DNA of 41,723 nt from Flammula alnicola (Eukaryota > Basidiomycota > Agaricomycetes > Agaricales > Strophariaceae): contig JADNRV010000383.1 of NCBI GenBank assembly GCA_015499995.1, positions 1-41,723 on the forward strand. Direction: 5' to 3'. The translations under genes were made by a program, and so were the position numbers. The notes beneath the pieces were generated by a model, which was not told the DNA's origin, did not search any database, and saw only the letters and a list, made by a program, of their open reading frames with translations. Shown piece by piece: positions 11,357 to 22,111 of this stretch; positions within the stretch are counted from its first letter, which is position 1, and each line of letters starts with the position of its first letter.

Positions 11357-13009
11357 ATGGACGCCAGCACGATCGACTCGTCGGACCTAGCAGGCCTCTT
11401 GGCTCAGTACGCGGGATATACCATAGAGGATCTTTATTCGGCGAAACGAAGTATTGACGAGGCGCGATATGCTATTGCGGCGATGCTGGCATTGCAGATT
11501 TACGAGTTAATAGCTGGGTGTGTTTTTCTCGATACAATAATCATTAATGGGAAGACGCGGACTTACCGTTGGTATGAACCAGAATGCAGAAAGAAATCAG
11601 ATTGGTCCGCTTTTTTTTTTGCTTCTGCTAACGCAGGAGTCTGATCATGCTAGCAGATTCACCGCGGTACATTGTCAAGCATCCAAGTACTGTATTTTCT
11701 ATGTCGCTACTACCCTCTTGTCATCTGGGTGCTCGTGATATGGGCTTACGTCGCCGACCACGACGCGGATACGTGCTCTCGCGTCGCGCATACAGTTCAC
11801 GCATTGCTGGCTGCATGCGTAAGTCTCCTCATTTCGTCTCCCCGACTCCCACCCAATCTCACGTCGTCGCGGACTTGCGTTTCGATTTCGTCCCGGTAGC
11901 AATTCTTTTCGCAAGGTGAGTTTTCCTCGTTCCGGTAATATCACGAACCGCGTCCCTGATTGGCCCGGACACCCATAGCTGTGATGATGATGCGGGCGTT
12001 TGCCTTTGCGGGGCGAAGCAAGCGCATCTTGGCTTTGCTCGGGTCCTGTTATATCTGCCTTCTGGGCGTAGACATCTGGGTGTTTTGCACTCAGATTGTG
12101 ATTCCTCCAACAGAACTATATGTGCTGCTCGGCGGGACAGGCTGTTTCCCCAATTACGGTGATGGGTTCATGGCTCTACGCATCGGAGTGAGTTTCTTGC
12201 TCTTTCTGCCCAGCACTTCACCTCTGATAGTACATTTTTAGTACTCAATGGTTACTTGCAATGTTCTCTTCATCTCTGAAGCATGCCGTTAACGGTTGAT
12301 ATTCAGTTAGCCGCTATTATGATGGATTTAATTTCACTGGTTGTGGTTGTCGTCGTATGTCTTCCAAATGTGCTTGCTAACCATAATCGTCCAGTTGACC
12401 AATCCCTTCTTCGTCAGCATTGTCTGAGGTCCGGCTGGAATCGAGATGTGTCGTTGGCACGGTATTTTGTAAGCCAAGGTCAGCTTTAAACGCGTTCCCG
12501 ATTTACCCGCTCCTGAATATGAAATGCTTGTATAGGTCTGACCGCGTTTGCGCTTGTATTACTCATCAATGTCGGGACTGCGATTCTATTCTTCCGGTAC
12601 GCCTCAAGTGTTCTGAATATAATGCCTTTTTTACTCATTGCATTAAAACAAAACAGTCCGCCGCGTTATCACACTGGAGTAGGGATTCCATTGATTCTTA
12701 TTGTTTCCAATGTCGTGGTATGTCCTACGCCACAATTTAGATTATAATCACACACACAGTGCTGAATTACATGTCCAGGCCTGCAGGGTGTAAGACCCTC
12801 GAACGTCAATCCTAACTAGGAAGAATGCTAACCTTGCTTTCAATGTTTTTAGTATCCTACAACTTCGAGCACAAGTGTTGCCTACAGCATCGGAATTATC
12901 AAGACGGCGTTCTTGTTTAGTTCGCAACGCATTCTTCCTGCCCGAAAGTGATTCATGGATTATAGAATCCCAGGCCTTGCCCTCGACACAGAATTATAAT
13001 TTATCCTAA
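11357..13009 (+). CDS. DUF6533-type multi-pass membrane protein (agaricomycete family)
   Basis: The proposed model gives 345 residues in 11 exons. Well-supported exons are 11657-11818, 11900-11915 (16 nt), 11979-12187, 12242-12250 (9 nt), 12307-12478, 12536-12596, 12657-12717, 12779-12789 (11 nt) and 12853-13009; all phases agree. The first two exons (about 11357-11519 and 11555-11571) are less certain because the intron between them would be only about 35 nt. Hydrophobic segments include VLYFLCRYYPLVIWVLVIW, LALLGSCYICLLGVDIWVF, MLAAIMMDLISLVVVVVV and LTAFALVLLINVGTAILFF, so it is an integral membrane protein of roughly seven segments. The segments IQVLYFLCRYYPL and LLGGTGCFPNYGDG fit the DUF6533 family, which is of unknown function and expanded in mushrooms. 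No signal peptide is evident. Confidence 0.7.
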
Positions 13010-14718
13010 GTACCAACGGACTTGTACAATAACTATTTACAATGTAATACCTAGAGATACCAAAAATACTAGTACAGCATAGGCGCCTGTGCCATAGCAT
13101 TTGTACATATTCAATCATAGAAACCCGAAACACCCCATTGGCCCCTTCACCGTCTGCAGCCTGAGTAATTCCAGGAAATCCTCACATGCCCTGGCTGACA
13201 CTTGCCTGTTGCACAGCAGTGAAATTAATCTTCTTGGCATTGCTCCAGAAGATAAGATGACTATCAGTTATCAGAACTTCCCGGAAGCCCAGGTTATTTA
13301 TTGCCTCAGCCAATAACTATGTTCGAGCCAGCACTGGTATTCCCAAGCTCAAGGCTACTATGACGATCCCCTGCATTACGATGAATGGTACCGGCCGTAT
13401 TTTTTACAAGGTCCCGGTCACCATCCTTGCTGTCATCACCAGCCAGTATCCTCCCCAGACCACCCACGTTGCGAGACGTCACTCCAACTCGCATTATAAG
13501 CCAAGGAATGGAGGACTCCCGTTCTGTAAAGTGGCCTTGGCAACATTTCGAAGCTTTTAGGGTGAGTAGGATTTCCAAATCAATGTGGAAGTTCGTGCCA
13601 TGCCACTGGCGTCTGTAGGAGGTATGAAAACGTACGGAATGTCCTCTGGATACAGCTAAGCAGAGAAACTTACTGCATTCGAGCCTGGGATATCCATTAC
13701 CTTTGATGCATCGTTTCCTCTCCAACTCCTGATTGTCCTCGAATCTTCTTGTATTTTAAATTCCTAGTCTGTGCTTCTGTTCGCAGCAAAGTAGGAGAGT
13801 CAATATCATTGGGGTATATATAATATTGCAATTTGGTCTAGCTATAAGGTACTCGAAACAAGTCGGAATGGACCATCGCTTTCAAATCACCAAGTTATTC
13901 TGCTCGAAATGTCTAGTAGAACGTCGTAACATACGTCGAACGTGTCGAATAGCTGGTTGCATGTGTCCACGACGCCAACGCTTGCAGACAACGCAAAGAA
14001 GCCGAGCATCGAGATTGGATGTCGAAGATGTCGTTCCGTGACACTAGGTTTGAAGGAAGAGCGCATTGAGAGGGAAGACGACGAGGAATGAACCCAGGTT
14101 TAATTGACTTGAACGATTAGGAACCTTGAGCTCGTGACAGATGGCGGCCACGGTGGTGAAATGATGGCGACGAGGACACTCGGGATCGATTGGGTGGTGA
14201 TATATCTTGCAGGAAAAAGAAGAGTTATAGATAAATAAGTAAAATGAAGATGTCGACTCCGCGTTGGAAGGAATTCGGAATTCTAGGGGACGGAGAAGGT
14301 GTGTATAGAAAAGAAAGGACGGTAGGAAGGTATAATAAACAACAACAGCGGAAATAGAACAACTCTTCAGGTTGAAGCAGCAGCAGAAATTAAAGAAAAA
14401 CAGAAGAGGATTCAAGAAGGATCATGATCATGATCATGAACGGGCGTAATGATTCGAGTTTGGGGTGGCGGTGGTAACGAGTCGATGTACGAACGACGGA
14501 AGCGGATAAAAAGGTAAGACAAAATGAGGGCGCGTGTGTGAAGGCAGTGGGGTCACGGATATGGATAGATCGGATACGAACTCCCAAAACAATAAATCCA
14601 GAGAAAAAGAACCGTAACACGAGCAACGAGCTCTCAAGCCAAAGGAAATCCATATCCTCGTCATCGCCACATCCAGTGCTTTACGTAGCCCCCAATGCTC
14701 TCTCTTTCTCATCCGCAC
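13010..14718. other. Intergenic region; includes probable 3' UTR of the minus-strand gene ending at 14719
   Basis: No gene is supported. A minus-strand frame at 13306-13725 and plus-strand frames opposite it have no recognisable content. From about 14050 to 14718 the sequence is likely the 3' untranslated and downstream region of the membrane protein gene on the minus strand; its hydrophobic minus-strand frames look like pyrimidine-rich translation artefacts. Confidence 0.4.
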
Positions 14719-16457
14719 TCACATCCCACCATACACATCTTCCTGATCATAAAGCGTATACGCAGAATAAGCAGACGTGGGCCTGCCACCCGCCTCCGCG
14801 CGCGTTGCGGGAGCCTTTGCCGGCACCGCTGGGGGTTCTGCAGAGGCAGCAGCGCTCGAGCTGGCGCTAGCGCTAGCACTAGCATTCGCACTGCTCTCAC
14901 CCTCGCCCTCATTCCTGACCGCCATCTCGCGAGGACGGACCTTCTGATCCCTCATTGCCGCGAATCGAGCACTGTCCGCATCCTCAACATACGCCGGGGG
15001 CGCCTCGCTCGACGAGGATTCCGCCGCGGAATCCACGAGCCGGAGCTGCTGTTTCTCGGATAGAACCGGAGCAGACGGCTGCGACGGAGGAGGCGACACT
15101 GAAGGAGACCTCGAGAACGGATTAGGCAACGCAGAGCTATCGCGATCCGAGTACTGCGACGGTGGGTTCGCATAGCCGTACATCTGCTGCTGCTGCTGCT
15201 GCTGTTGTTGTGCATAATGCGCCTGAGCCTGAGCCTGCTGAGCCTGAGCCTGCTGGTTATAATACGGTGAAGAACGGGGGTATCCTTGTGGTTGATTTGG
15301 GTATTGTGGGTATCGCGGTTCCGCGCCATACGTCGCGTAGGCGCCAGGACCATACGTGCCCGGCATGGGGGGCGCTCCGTACCCTGCCTGCTCATATTGT
15401 GCACCGTTGTATGGCGCAAGGGGTGGATGGACGCCGTACGCACTCGAGACAGGACCGTATGGAGCACCAGGAGGTGGTGGCGGCGGGACGGAACCGTAGC
15501 GTGCCCCAGCAGCTCCCATATGGGCATACTGCTGTGGACGTTCGCTGCCGTACGACGAAGGTGGGGCGGGCGGCACGGCGGCGGGCGGGTGGTCAGAGTA
15601 CGGGTACGCCATAGACGGCGTAGGGAGATTGCTCTGATTTCCAGTCGAGTTAGACATGACAGAGGGCGCCGCTGCGCGCAGGTTCTTTCGCTCGATCATC
15701 GAAGGTGGGCGTGGACGCATTGTCTTCTCGTCGTCTTCCAGCACGATGGCTGAGCGGCGGAACTGCGTGGAGTCGAAGCCATCTACGCCCCTTCTCCTCT
15801 TTCGGAAACGCCGCAAGAAGAACGCGACGATGAGACCGATAAGGGCAATACCTCCAATGCCGCCTCCGACTATCCCGATAACGGCGCCGGTGCCTATACC
15901 AGAGCTGGGCGCCACTGAGGTGCTAGCACTGGGAACGGTGGACTGGGAAGAAGAGGTGCTGACGGCCTTAGGCGTCGGGGTCGTGCGTATTACAGTTGGC
16001 GTAAGCGTTGTAGACTAAATTGATGTCACTCGTAAGAATCGAGTTTAGAAGTGATAAACGAAAATACGAACGGGAGTAACGGAAACAACAGGAACGACAG
16101 GAGACGTAGTGGTGGGGACGGGAGGGGTTGAGCTCGTCGAAGGGGTTGGCAAAGAAGATACGCTGGGCTTTGTCACAACAGGGGTGGTGGTGGTGGTAGC
16201 ACTGGCAGAGGTGGCGGTTGCCTTGGCTGGGACAGTGGTCGTCGTCGCCTTGGCCTTGGTATCGACAGGGACAGGGACTTTAACTATTGGTGTCGGTGTA
16301 GCTGCAGAACCGCGACCACGGTCAGCTTAACTCGTTAGACTTAAATTGCCAACACACTTTTAACCACCGCAGGCGTAGGAGTTGTCTTCTGACGTGCAGC
16401 AAGTTTGCCTCGGCGATTGTGCAGCGACACCCTTTTCTGTAAATTCTGACGAGTCAT
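14719..16457 (-). CDS. Single-pass membrane protein, Ser/Thr-rich N-terminal region, Gln/Pro/Tyr-rich tail (paralogue A)
   Basis: Three exons on the minus strand: 16358-16457, 16072-16301 and 14719-16014, giving 541 residues; introns are 56 and 57 nt. The start MTRQNLQKRVSLHN parallels that of paralogue B. There is no signal peptide. Residues about 35-150 are Ser/Thr/Pro/Val-rich and likely O-glycosylated. One transmembrane segment lies at about 151-177 (GTGAVIGIVGGGIGGIALIG then LIVAFFL), followed by the basic stop RRFRKRRR. The long tail is rich in Pro, Tyr and Gly, with a nine-glutamine run, then an acidic, Ser/Ala-rich part ending YGGM. The layout resembles fungal Mid2/Wsc-like surface sensors or polarity proteins, but no Wsc domain is present and I cannot name the family. 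It is a tandem relative of the gene at 18178-19875. The minus-strand frame beyond the start (to about 16735) is probably 5' leader. Confidence 0.8.
15182..15255 (-). repeat. CAG/CAA and Ala-Gln codon repeat in paralogue A tail
   Basis: On the minus strand this encodes a nine-glutamine run preceded by alternating Gln-Ala. The plus strand reads (CTG)n with TTG interruptions. Such codon-level repeats are length-variable. Confidence 0.8.
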
Positions 16458-18177
16458 GGTTAAGACTATTGGGTTCTTTTTGTGAATTGAATTTCGAGTC
16501 GCGGATGTAAGCGTAGGTCGAACCCAATTGAATGGCTAAAGCTTATCCAAGTGAGGTTTTGAACCTGATTTAAAAGAGTGAAAGGATTGAAAAGTAAAAG
16601 ACCGTGGTGAACGCAGCAAGCGTCTAGCCGTCGACGACGACGAGGGAGAGGAAGAACAATGGAGGGGGAGGAGAAAAGGGGGGATGTGGGAGAAAAGAAA
16701 GACGAACTGCCGAGGCTAAACTCGGAAGAGCGCATTTTCGGTCACGTGTTGGAAACAGAAAATCATTAACTTGATCAGCCCTGTCCGCCGTTGCTATGAG
16801 AGCATGCGCTTCACTCCTTGTCCTCTTCTAACATGCGCACAAGATATATGGACAAACTTCATTCCAATAACCACCTGCAAAGCAAACTAGGCTGGAAGGT
16901 TATGGGGAGCCGTTCTCAATTATAAACGCGTCTCTTCTTTCTTCAATTAATCACCCGCAATTGTCGGTTGATCCGCTGATAATAATATCCCCGAGGCTCG
17001 GGACGACGCGTTTTGAAAGTCCATGATGCATGATGCATGAAGCTTCGAAGCCTTGAGGCCTGGCATGTGGTGCCAGTCGATCCTTCAACTGCACCATGAT
17101 ATACCCTCCTGCACAGATTCTCGCTGAATGCTCGAAGATATCTCGATCTCACACAAACACCTCACCGTGGCCAATGACACTGACACCATTACGAACTTGG
17201 GGGACCCTCACAAGGCTTGTCAAGCCAGGGCGCTCCAGCTATCACACATAGTGCGAGGGAGCGCGTCAAGCTTATGGGGAGTCATGATGGGGAGTCATTC
17301 AACATTGACCTTCAAGCTTCAGGTGCTGCACCTATGCCATGCGACAGCCAGCACTAGCAGGGGACTAGAGACTGGTGGTCTTCCAAAGGACACGGAAGTA
17401 GTGCCAAGGGCAATTGCTCTGAAACCATTCGCCATTCGCCGCCGTGGCGACATCAACATCAAACACACATCGTTCGGAACGGCATTGTAACAATGTAAGG
17501 TGTAACACATAAACAATATATAGAGAAGTCTGTAACATAAAATAAAATAACACAAAGGAAGAAAAGAGAAAAAAATCCCCAACGCCGTACGGACGTAGTC
17601 CAAGGTCTATATAAGCTTGTTCGCCGCATCGAATCGAAAGAAGCCCGTCGTCATAAATTATGAACGTCAAATCGTGTATACTGTCCAGACAGGTCCATCG
17701 AAGACGGAAAGGCGACAAAAAGAATCAGATAACGGACTTCGTGCAAGGGAAGAAAAGTCAATAAAACATAAAAAAAGCTTGGGGTCGAATGGTATATTAG
17801 TATCACATCACATCACATCAACAACAGTCGAAGAAGATGGTTCGGCAGATAAGTAGCTGATGGATTGATGGATGAATATCGAGGGGTTCTGAAGCCGACA
17901 GGTTTTAGATAGGACGTGGGGCTGGGTAAGGAAAAAAAGACCCCAAGGAGACAGACACATAAGGACAAGGGAGTAACTGTAAGTGGAGTATTGCACAGGC
18001 GGAATAATGGGTGAGAAGGGTGGAAGGCAAATACGAGATGCATAGGGAGACGAGGTACGGTGAAAAACGGATGACGGGTAGGGTGAAAATGCATACAGCA
18101 GGAGAGAAAAGGTGAAATCAGTATGCTGTTTTTGTCATCCTCTTCCTAGTAGCCCTTTATACCTTGATATGATCAGC
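16458..18177. other. Intergenic region between the two paralogous membrane protein genes
   Basis: Holds the probable 5' leader and promoter of paralogue A (16458 to about 17000) and the 3' UTR of paralogue B (from about 17500). A plus-strand frame at 17128-17490 has no recognisable content. A short (ATCAC)n tandem run lies at about 17802-17820. Confidence 0.45.
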
Positions 18178-19875
18178 TTACATCCCACCATATGCAGCGT
18201 CAGTTTTCGAGGCCGAAGCACCAGTCGCATAGGGATGCGGGGCCTGGTAGCCTGTCTGAGCCTCTTGCTGGTATTGCTGGGATTGCTGCTGCTGGGAATA
18301 ATCATACTGTGTCTGATCATAGCCCTGTTGCTGCTGCTGAGCGTATTGTTCATAGCCGACCGCGTAGCCATTTTGGTCATAGTATCCTTGCTGTTGCTGC
18401 TGCTGGCTATAATCGACAGCATAGGCATTTTGATCGTAGTAGCCTTCCTGTTGTTGCTGGTCATAACCCTGTTGGCCCTGGTATTCACGCTGTGCGTCCT
18501 GGTAGCCGCCTACAGCCAGGCCGACTCCGCCAACGACACCCGCACCTGCATCAGCATACTGCGCATAGTTGGCATATGCCTCCGAGTCGTAGGCTGTCTG
18601 CATCTGGGGCTGAGAGCTGTACGCGCCACCATGTGCCTCGCTCGCAGCGTCATCATTCGCATCCTGTTGAGACCCAGAAGTCGAGTCCGAGGTTTCAGGG
18701 GTCTGGCCAAAAACATATTTAGGACGTTCCTGGAGCACGGCGGCGGCGGCGGCGTTGGCGTTGGCGAGGGCCTTGGAAGGAGGCGTAGCTTGGGTGGTCG
18801 CGGCACCACCAGAGTGTGCGCCGTAGCCGGCCATACCCGCTCCAGTAGTGCTGGATATGGATGGAGCAACGTTGTGTGCGCTACGCTCAGTCATTTCCGA
18901 GTTGGGTCTCCCAGCGACAAAGGCAGAGCGATTGAATGTGCCGAAGTCAGATTCGTGATGCAGGGCGCGGCGACGGTTGCGCCTGATGCGACGCTAAAAT
19001 TGAGGTCCATCAGTACTGCGCTGGTATAAGTTGGAAAGAAAAATAATAGACACACAAGGAAGAACGCGATAATGAAGCCCAAGAAGGCTACGCCTATAAG
19101 GGATCCTATGACGGCACCCGCAATCGATCCAGCGGACTTGCCAGTCGCCCCAGTGGTCTCAATAGGGTTAGCGGTGACAGTTGACCCAGAGCTGTCAACA
19201 TTCGTCGGAGTGACCGAGCGGAAGGAACTTGCAAGGGCGACGGGGATCGTGTTCGTTGCAGTGTTAGTGTTGACAACTGGGATGACCTGTTGAATTTATA
19301 TTCCAAGCAGAAGTCCACATATCGTCAGTAAAGAATCCATACAGCTGATAACAGATTTTGAGCGACATACGGTGGTAGGAAGGGCTGACGTGGTCGAGAC
19401 AGTGGAACTGATAGAAGCAGATGTCGAAACCGAGGCAGACGTGGACGTGGCCGAGGCGGATGTCGTTGTTTCTGGCGGCGGTGTCGAAGTAGTGGACTTC
19501 TTGGTGGAGGAGGTGGAGGAGGAGGTTACAGGGGGTATGTGGGTGGTGGTAGCTGAATGACTGGTGGTGATTGGCGCATCCGAGCTAGAAGAAGGTACTA
19601 TAATACAATGAGAGTCGTTAGTTTAGGCCAGAGGACAAGGCACCAAGGAACAGGAGAGTAAAATACTTACCAATGCTCGAAGATGATGGGGTAGGGATTA
19701 CATTGGAAATGATACTTCCAGCTCCACCATTGCCTGCACCGTTGCTTGCACCGTTGCCAGCAGGGGGAGTACCACTGTTGCCATTGCCGTTGCCGGTACC
19801 TGCACCATTGCCGGTGTCCACACGGACCACATGCATTCGGTGGGCGTTACGTTGTTGCAATTGGTGCATAGTCAT
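18178..19875 (-). CDS. Single-pass membrane protein, Gly/Asn then Ser/Thr-rich N-terminal region, Gln/Tyr-rich repeat tail (paralogue B)
   Basis: Four exons on the minus strand: 19671-19875, 19371-19597, 19056-19286 and 18178-18993, giving 492 residues; introns are 73, 84 and 62 nt. The start at 19875 (MTMHQLQQRNAHR) is chosen because it parallels paralogue A; an in-frame ATG also lies at 19953. An Asn/Gly-rich stretch leads into a Ser/Thr-rich region. One transmembrane segment lies at about 199-221 (IAGAVIGSLIGVAFLGFIIA then FFL), followed by RRIRRNRRR. The join is strikingly like paralogue A: A reads AFFLRRFRKRRR and B reads AFFLRRIRRNRRR. The tail ends in low-complexity Gln/Tyr/Gly repeats around GYYDQNAYAVDY and GYYDQNGYAVGY, and its last residues are AYGGM. 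No signal peptide. Probably a cell-surface or polarity protein with a self-associating tail; the function is inferred only. Confidence 0.8.
18280..18490 (-). repeat. Gln/Tyr-rich tandem repeats in paralogue B tail
   Basis: Two near-identical units encode GYYDQNAYAVDY and GYYDQNGYAVGY, separated by glutamine runs of 4-6 residues, with further GYDQ-type copies on both sides. The composition (Q, Y, G, N, S) is that of prion-like or phase-separating segments. Confidence 0.75.
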
Positions 19876-20250
19876 GATACGTATCGCGTGTCGAAAAAGT
19901 TGTGATGAAGTTGTTATTTCTTCGTTGACTATCGTTGCTGTTAGTAATTGCACTAATGCTTGTTGGACTTAAAAACAAGATACGCACAGAAAAAGGATGT
20001 CTATAGAGGACAATTTGGCAGCGAGTTGGAAGGAGAGTGGTGAAAAAGGAATGTGGGCGCCGTCTCTGGGAGGAGATTGGGCTTGGGGGACGTGAGAAGG
20101 TGTGAGCTGAGCTCGAGGAGATGGGGGAAGAAGGACAAAGCGATCCTGGGAACATTGCCAAAGGGTTGCCGCCAAGCCCACGTGATGTTCTGATTTACGA
20201 TCAGATTCATTCTTAGTGATTCTAGATCGTACTTTGTATTCTAATTATTA
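19876..20250. other. Intergenic region upstream of paralogue B and downstream of COX10
   Basis: No gene seen. It should contain the promoter and 5' leader of paralogue B and the COX10 3' UTR. Confidence 0.45.
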
Positions 20251-21558
20251 TTATACATTTTCCTCAGCGTTGAGTGCGTCGTTCACCGTCGTCGGCGCCT
20301 CCTTCAGCCCAATCCACTCAAGCCAGTCCATGCCTTGCTTATGGAACATCATCAAGCCCATCACAACGGGCAAATACCACAGACTCTGCTGAAAAAGCAC
20401 ACGCGCCTCCTTCTCCCCGCCCTTCTCCCAAAACTTCCATGCGGCTCTGAGACAAATTGCATTTGGCACGATGGTTGTCACCGCGAACATCCATGTCGTA
20501 AGCCCCGATAGCGGGAACAGGACGGAACACACAGGCACCAGGAGCATGGTATGCCGCAGCGCTACCAGTGCGTTCTTCTTGGGATCTAGCACGGCTAGCA
20601 TGTGGTACCCCGCCTGCGCGTACGAGTGCCGCACGATATGCGACAGTGGCATAAAGTGGAAAAACTGCCAGCTAAATAAGAACAAAAAGAACGCGAAGGG
20701 CGCGAGCGGGTTGTCCAGCATCAACACGTCCAGGCCCAGGGCCGAGGTGCTGATGGCACTCTCAGTCAAGAAAGGAGGCAGTAAGAGCGAAATGGAGTCC
20801 AGTGACGTAGGGAAGAGCTTCCCACCGCACGCTGTCCACCCCATCAGCGGCGGTATGCAGCCCACCACCGCACCGACCCAAGTATTCCATATCGTCCGTC
20901 TTTTCATCCACGTATAAACCCCCGCGTAGAGCGCGATATTCGCAAGACCGAGACACGCCGTCGTCGGATTCGTCATCGTCCATAGGAGCGCAGGTCCCGC
21001 TATCCCCGTCGCTATCGCAAACCCGAGTCCATGCAGCGGCGCAATCGCCTTCCTGACGAATGGCCGCATCCTTGTCCTCGCCATCTGCGCATCAAACGGC
21101 ACCTCTTGCAGTTGATTCAGTGTATTCGCTGACGCAGAACAGAGCACGGTGCCGAGGGCCGTGGATAATAGGATGGGAATGGTGGTAGGGAAAGGCGAGA
21201 GCGCGACGCCAGACATGGAGGTAAGGACGACGAGGATGGTGAGATTCGATTTTGCAAGCTGGTTGTAAATCTTCAGCAGCTTCCGTGGGGTATGCGCTTC
21301 TATCTCACGATACGAAGACAGCGAGAAGGGTTGGTTGGAGAATGAGGGTGGTTGATACGCCAGGTCGGCAACAGACGCTCTTGAACCTTTGGTTGGGGCG
21401 TTAACACTCCCGCCTGACCACTGGGCATTGTGGAAAAAGAACGATGTGAAAGTTGGCTGAGATAGCGATGAGCATGGTCTGGATTGAGTCCTGTTGCTCC
21501 TTAGGATAATACGCGAATGGCGACAGCAAAGAATGGATTTTGCTAGATTTCGCTGCAT
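20251..21558 (-). CDS. COX10: Protohaem IX farnesyltransferase, mitochondrial (haem O synthase)
   Basis: An intronless frame of 435 codons. It belongs to the UbiA prenyltransferase superfamily; the enzyme adds a farnesyl group to haem B to make haem O, the precursor of haem A of cytochrome c oxidase, in the inner mitochondrial membrane. The N-terminal about 80 residues are basic and Ser-rich, as expected of a mitochondrial presequence. The prenyl-diphosphate motif is at about 145-166 (NTLNQLQEVPFDAQMARTRM), and the second conserved stretch at about 297-330 (WQFFHF then YAQAGYHMLAVLDPKKN). Seven to nine hydrophobic helices are visible. The usual WQFPHF reads WQFFHF here, an unusual change. Length is normal for fungal Cox10. 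The start at 21558 is the first ATG of the frame. Confidence 0.95.
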   Translation of the reverse strand: MQRNLAKSILCCRHSRIILRSNRTQSRPCSSLSQPTFTSFFFHNAQWSGGSVNAPTKGSRASVADLAYQPPSFSNQPFSLSSYREIEAHTPRKLLKIYNQLAKSNLTILVVLTSMSGVALSPFPTTIPILLSTALGTVLCSASANTLNQLQEVPFDAQMARTRMRPFVRKAIAPLHGLGFAIATGIAGPALLWTMTNPTTACLGLANIALYAGVYTWMKRRTIWNTWVGAVVGCIPPLMGWTACGGKLFPTSLDSISLLLPPFLTESAISTSALGLDVLMLDNPLAPFAFFLFLFSWQFFHFMPLSHIVRHSYAQAGYHMLAVLDPKKNALVALRHTMLLVPVCSVLFPLSGLTTWMFAVTTIVPNAICLRAAWKFWEKGGEKEARVLFQQSLWYLPVVMGLMMFHKQGMDWLEWIGLKEAPTTVNDALNAEENV

Positions 21559-22111
21559 AGCGCCGGAGTATGGTCCACCACCGTCCAGAAATAAGAACGA
21601 GCTTGTTAAAATCTACGAAACGGCATAAGATCTGTCTACAGCACACATATAACGGCTTACTCACCTCAAAATTCTATCAATCCCCACTTCTGGAACCTTG
21701 GTGCATTGCACAAAGTAGTATGCGAATGTCGCACGACGTGAACCATTGGCAGCCTGGAATCATGAATCATAATGGCAGTCCCGATCTGAAAATTCCCCAC
21801 GATCTTGATCCGATTGCGACTCCGGCGCCGCCATTCGTTCAGGAGCGCCCAGGCGCTAATTACATACGTACATCGGTGCCAAGGCACGACCTCCACATTC
21901 TTCCCCGTTACCCCGAATGTTGGATAGCTTTAGACTCCTCTTTTTCTATCGCTCGAAAAATCTTACATAAATATTCACAACACGGAAAATACTTCCTGTG
22001 GTACAAATGGTTTAGTTTCATTTGGTTGTATAATTATTCAACAATTATCACTGAAGAGTAGCAAGTATGGCAGGCTTCAGCCACCCTCCAAAATTTTTAA
22101 GTTACTGTAGC
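21559..22111. other. Intergenic region between COX10 and the lipase gene
   Basis: A plus-strand frame of 163 codons (21570-22061) covers most of it but has no recognisable domain and overlaps the COX10 promoter region, so I do not call it a gene. The lipase stop on the minus strand is at 22112-22114. Confidence 0.4.

Noticed and set aside
12355..12400. Possible intron with GTATGT donor in the DUF6533 gene
   Set aside because: Using it leads to a stop soon after; reading straight through gives a longer open frame that joins the next exon in phase.
13306..13725. Minus-strand frame of 139 codons
   Set aside because: Not recognisable, competing frames on the plus strand, no supporting neighbours; could be real but I cannot support it.
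14044..14718. Hydrophobic minus-strand frames downstream of paralogue A
   Set aside because: Pyrimidine-rich 3' untranslated sequence translated by chance; no splice or domain evidence.
14952..15527. Arg-rich minus-strand frame of 191 codons and Arg-rich plus-strand frames inside paralogue A
   Set aside because: Shifted-frame shadows of the Gln/Pro/Tyr-rich tail; no start context or domain.
18112..19029. Plus-strand frame of 305 codons, very Leu/Ile-rich, opposite paralogue B
   Set aside because: It is the antisense reading of CAG/CAA-rich and Tyr-rich codons (giving Leu, Val, Ile). Paralogue B on the minus strand has matching splice phases and a relative next door.
21570..22061. Plus-strand frame of 163 codons between COX10 and the lipase
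   Set aside because: No domain, no splice logic, and it overlaps the likely COX10 promoter.
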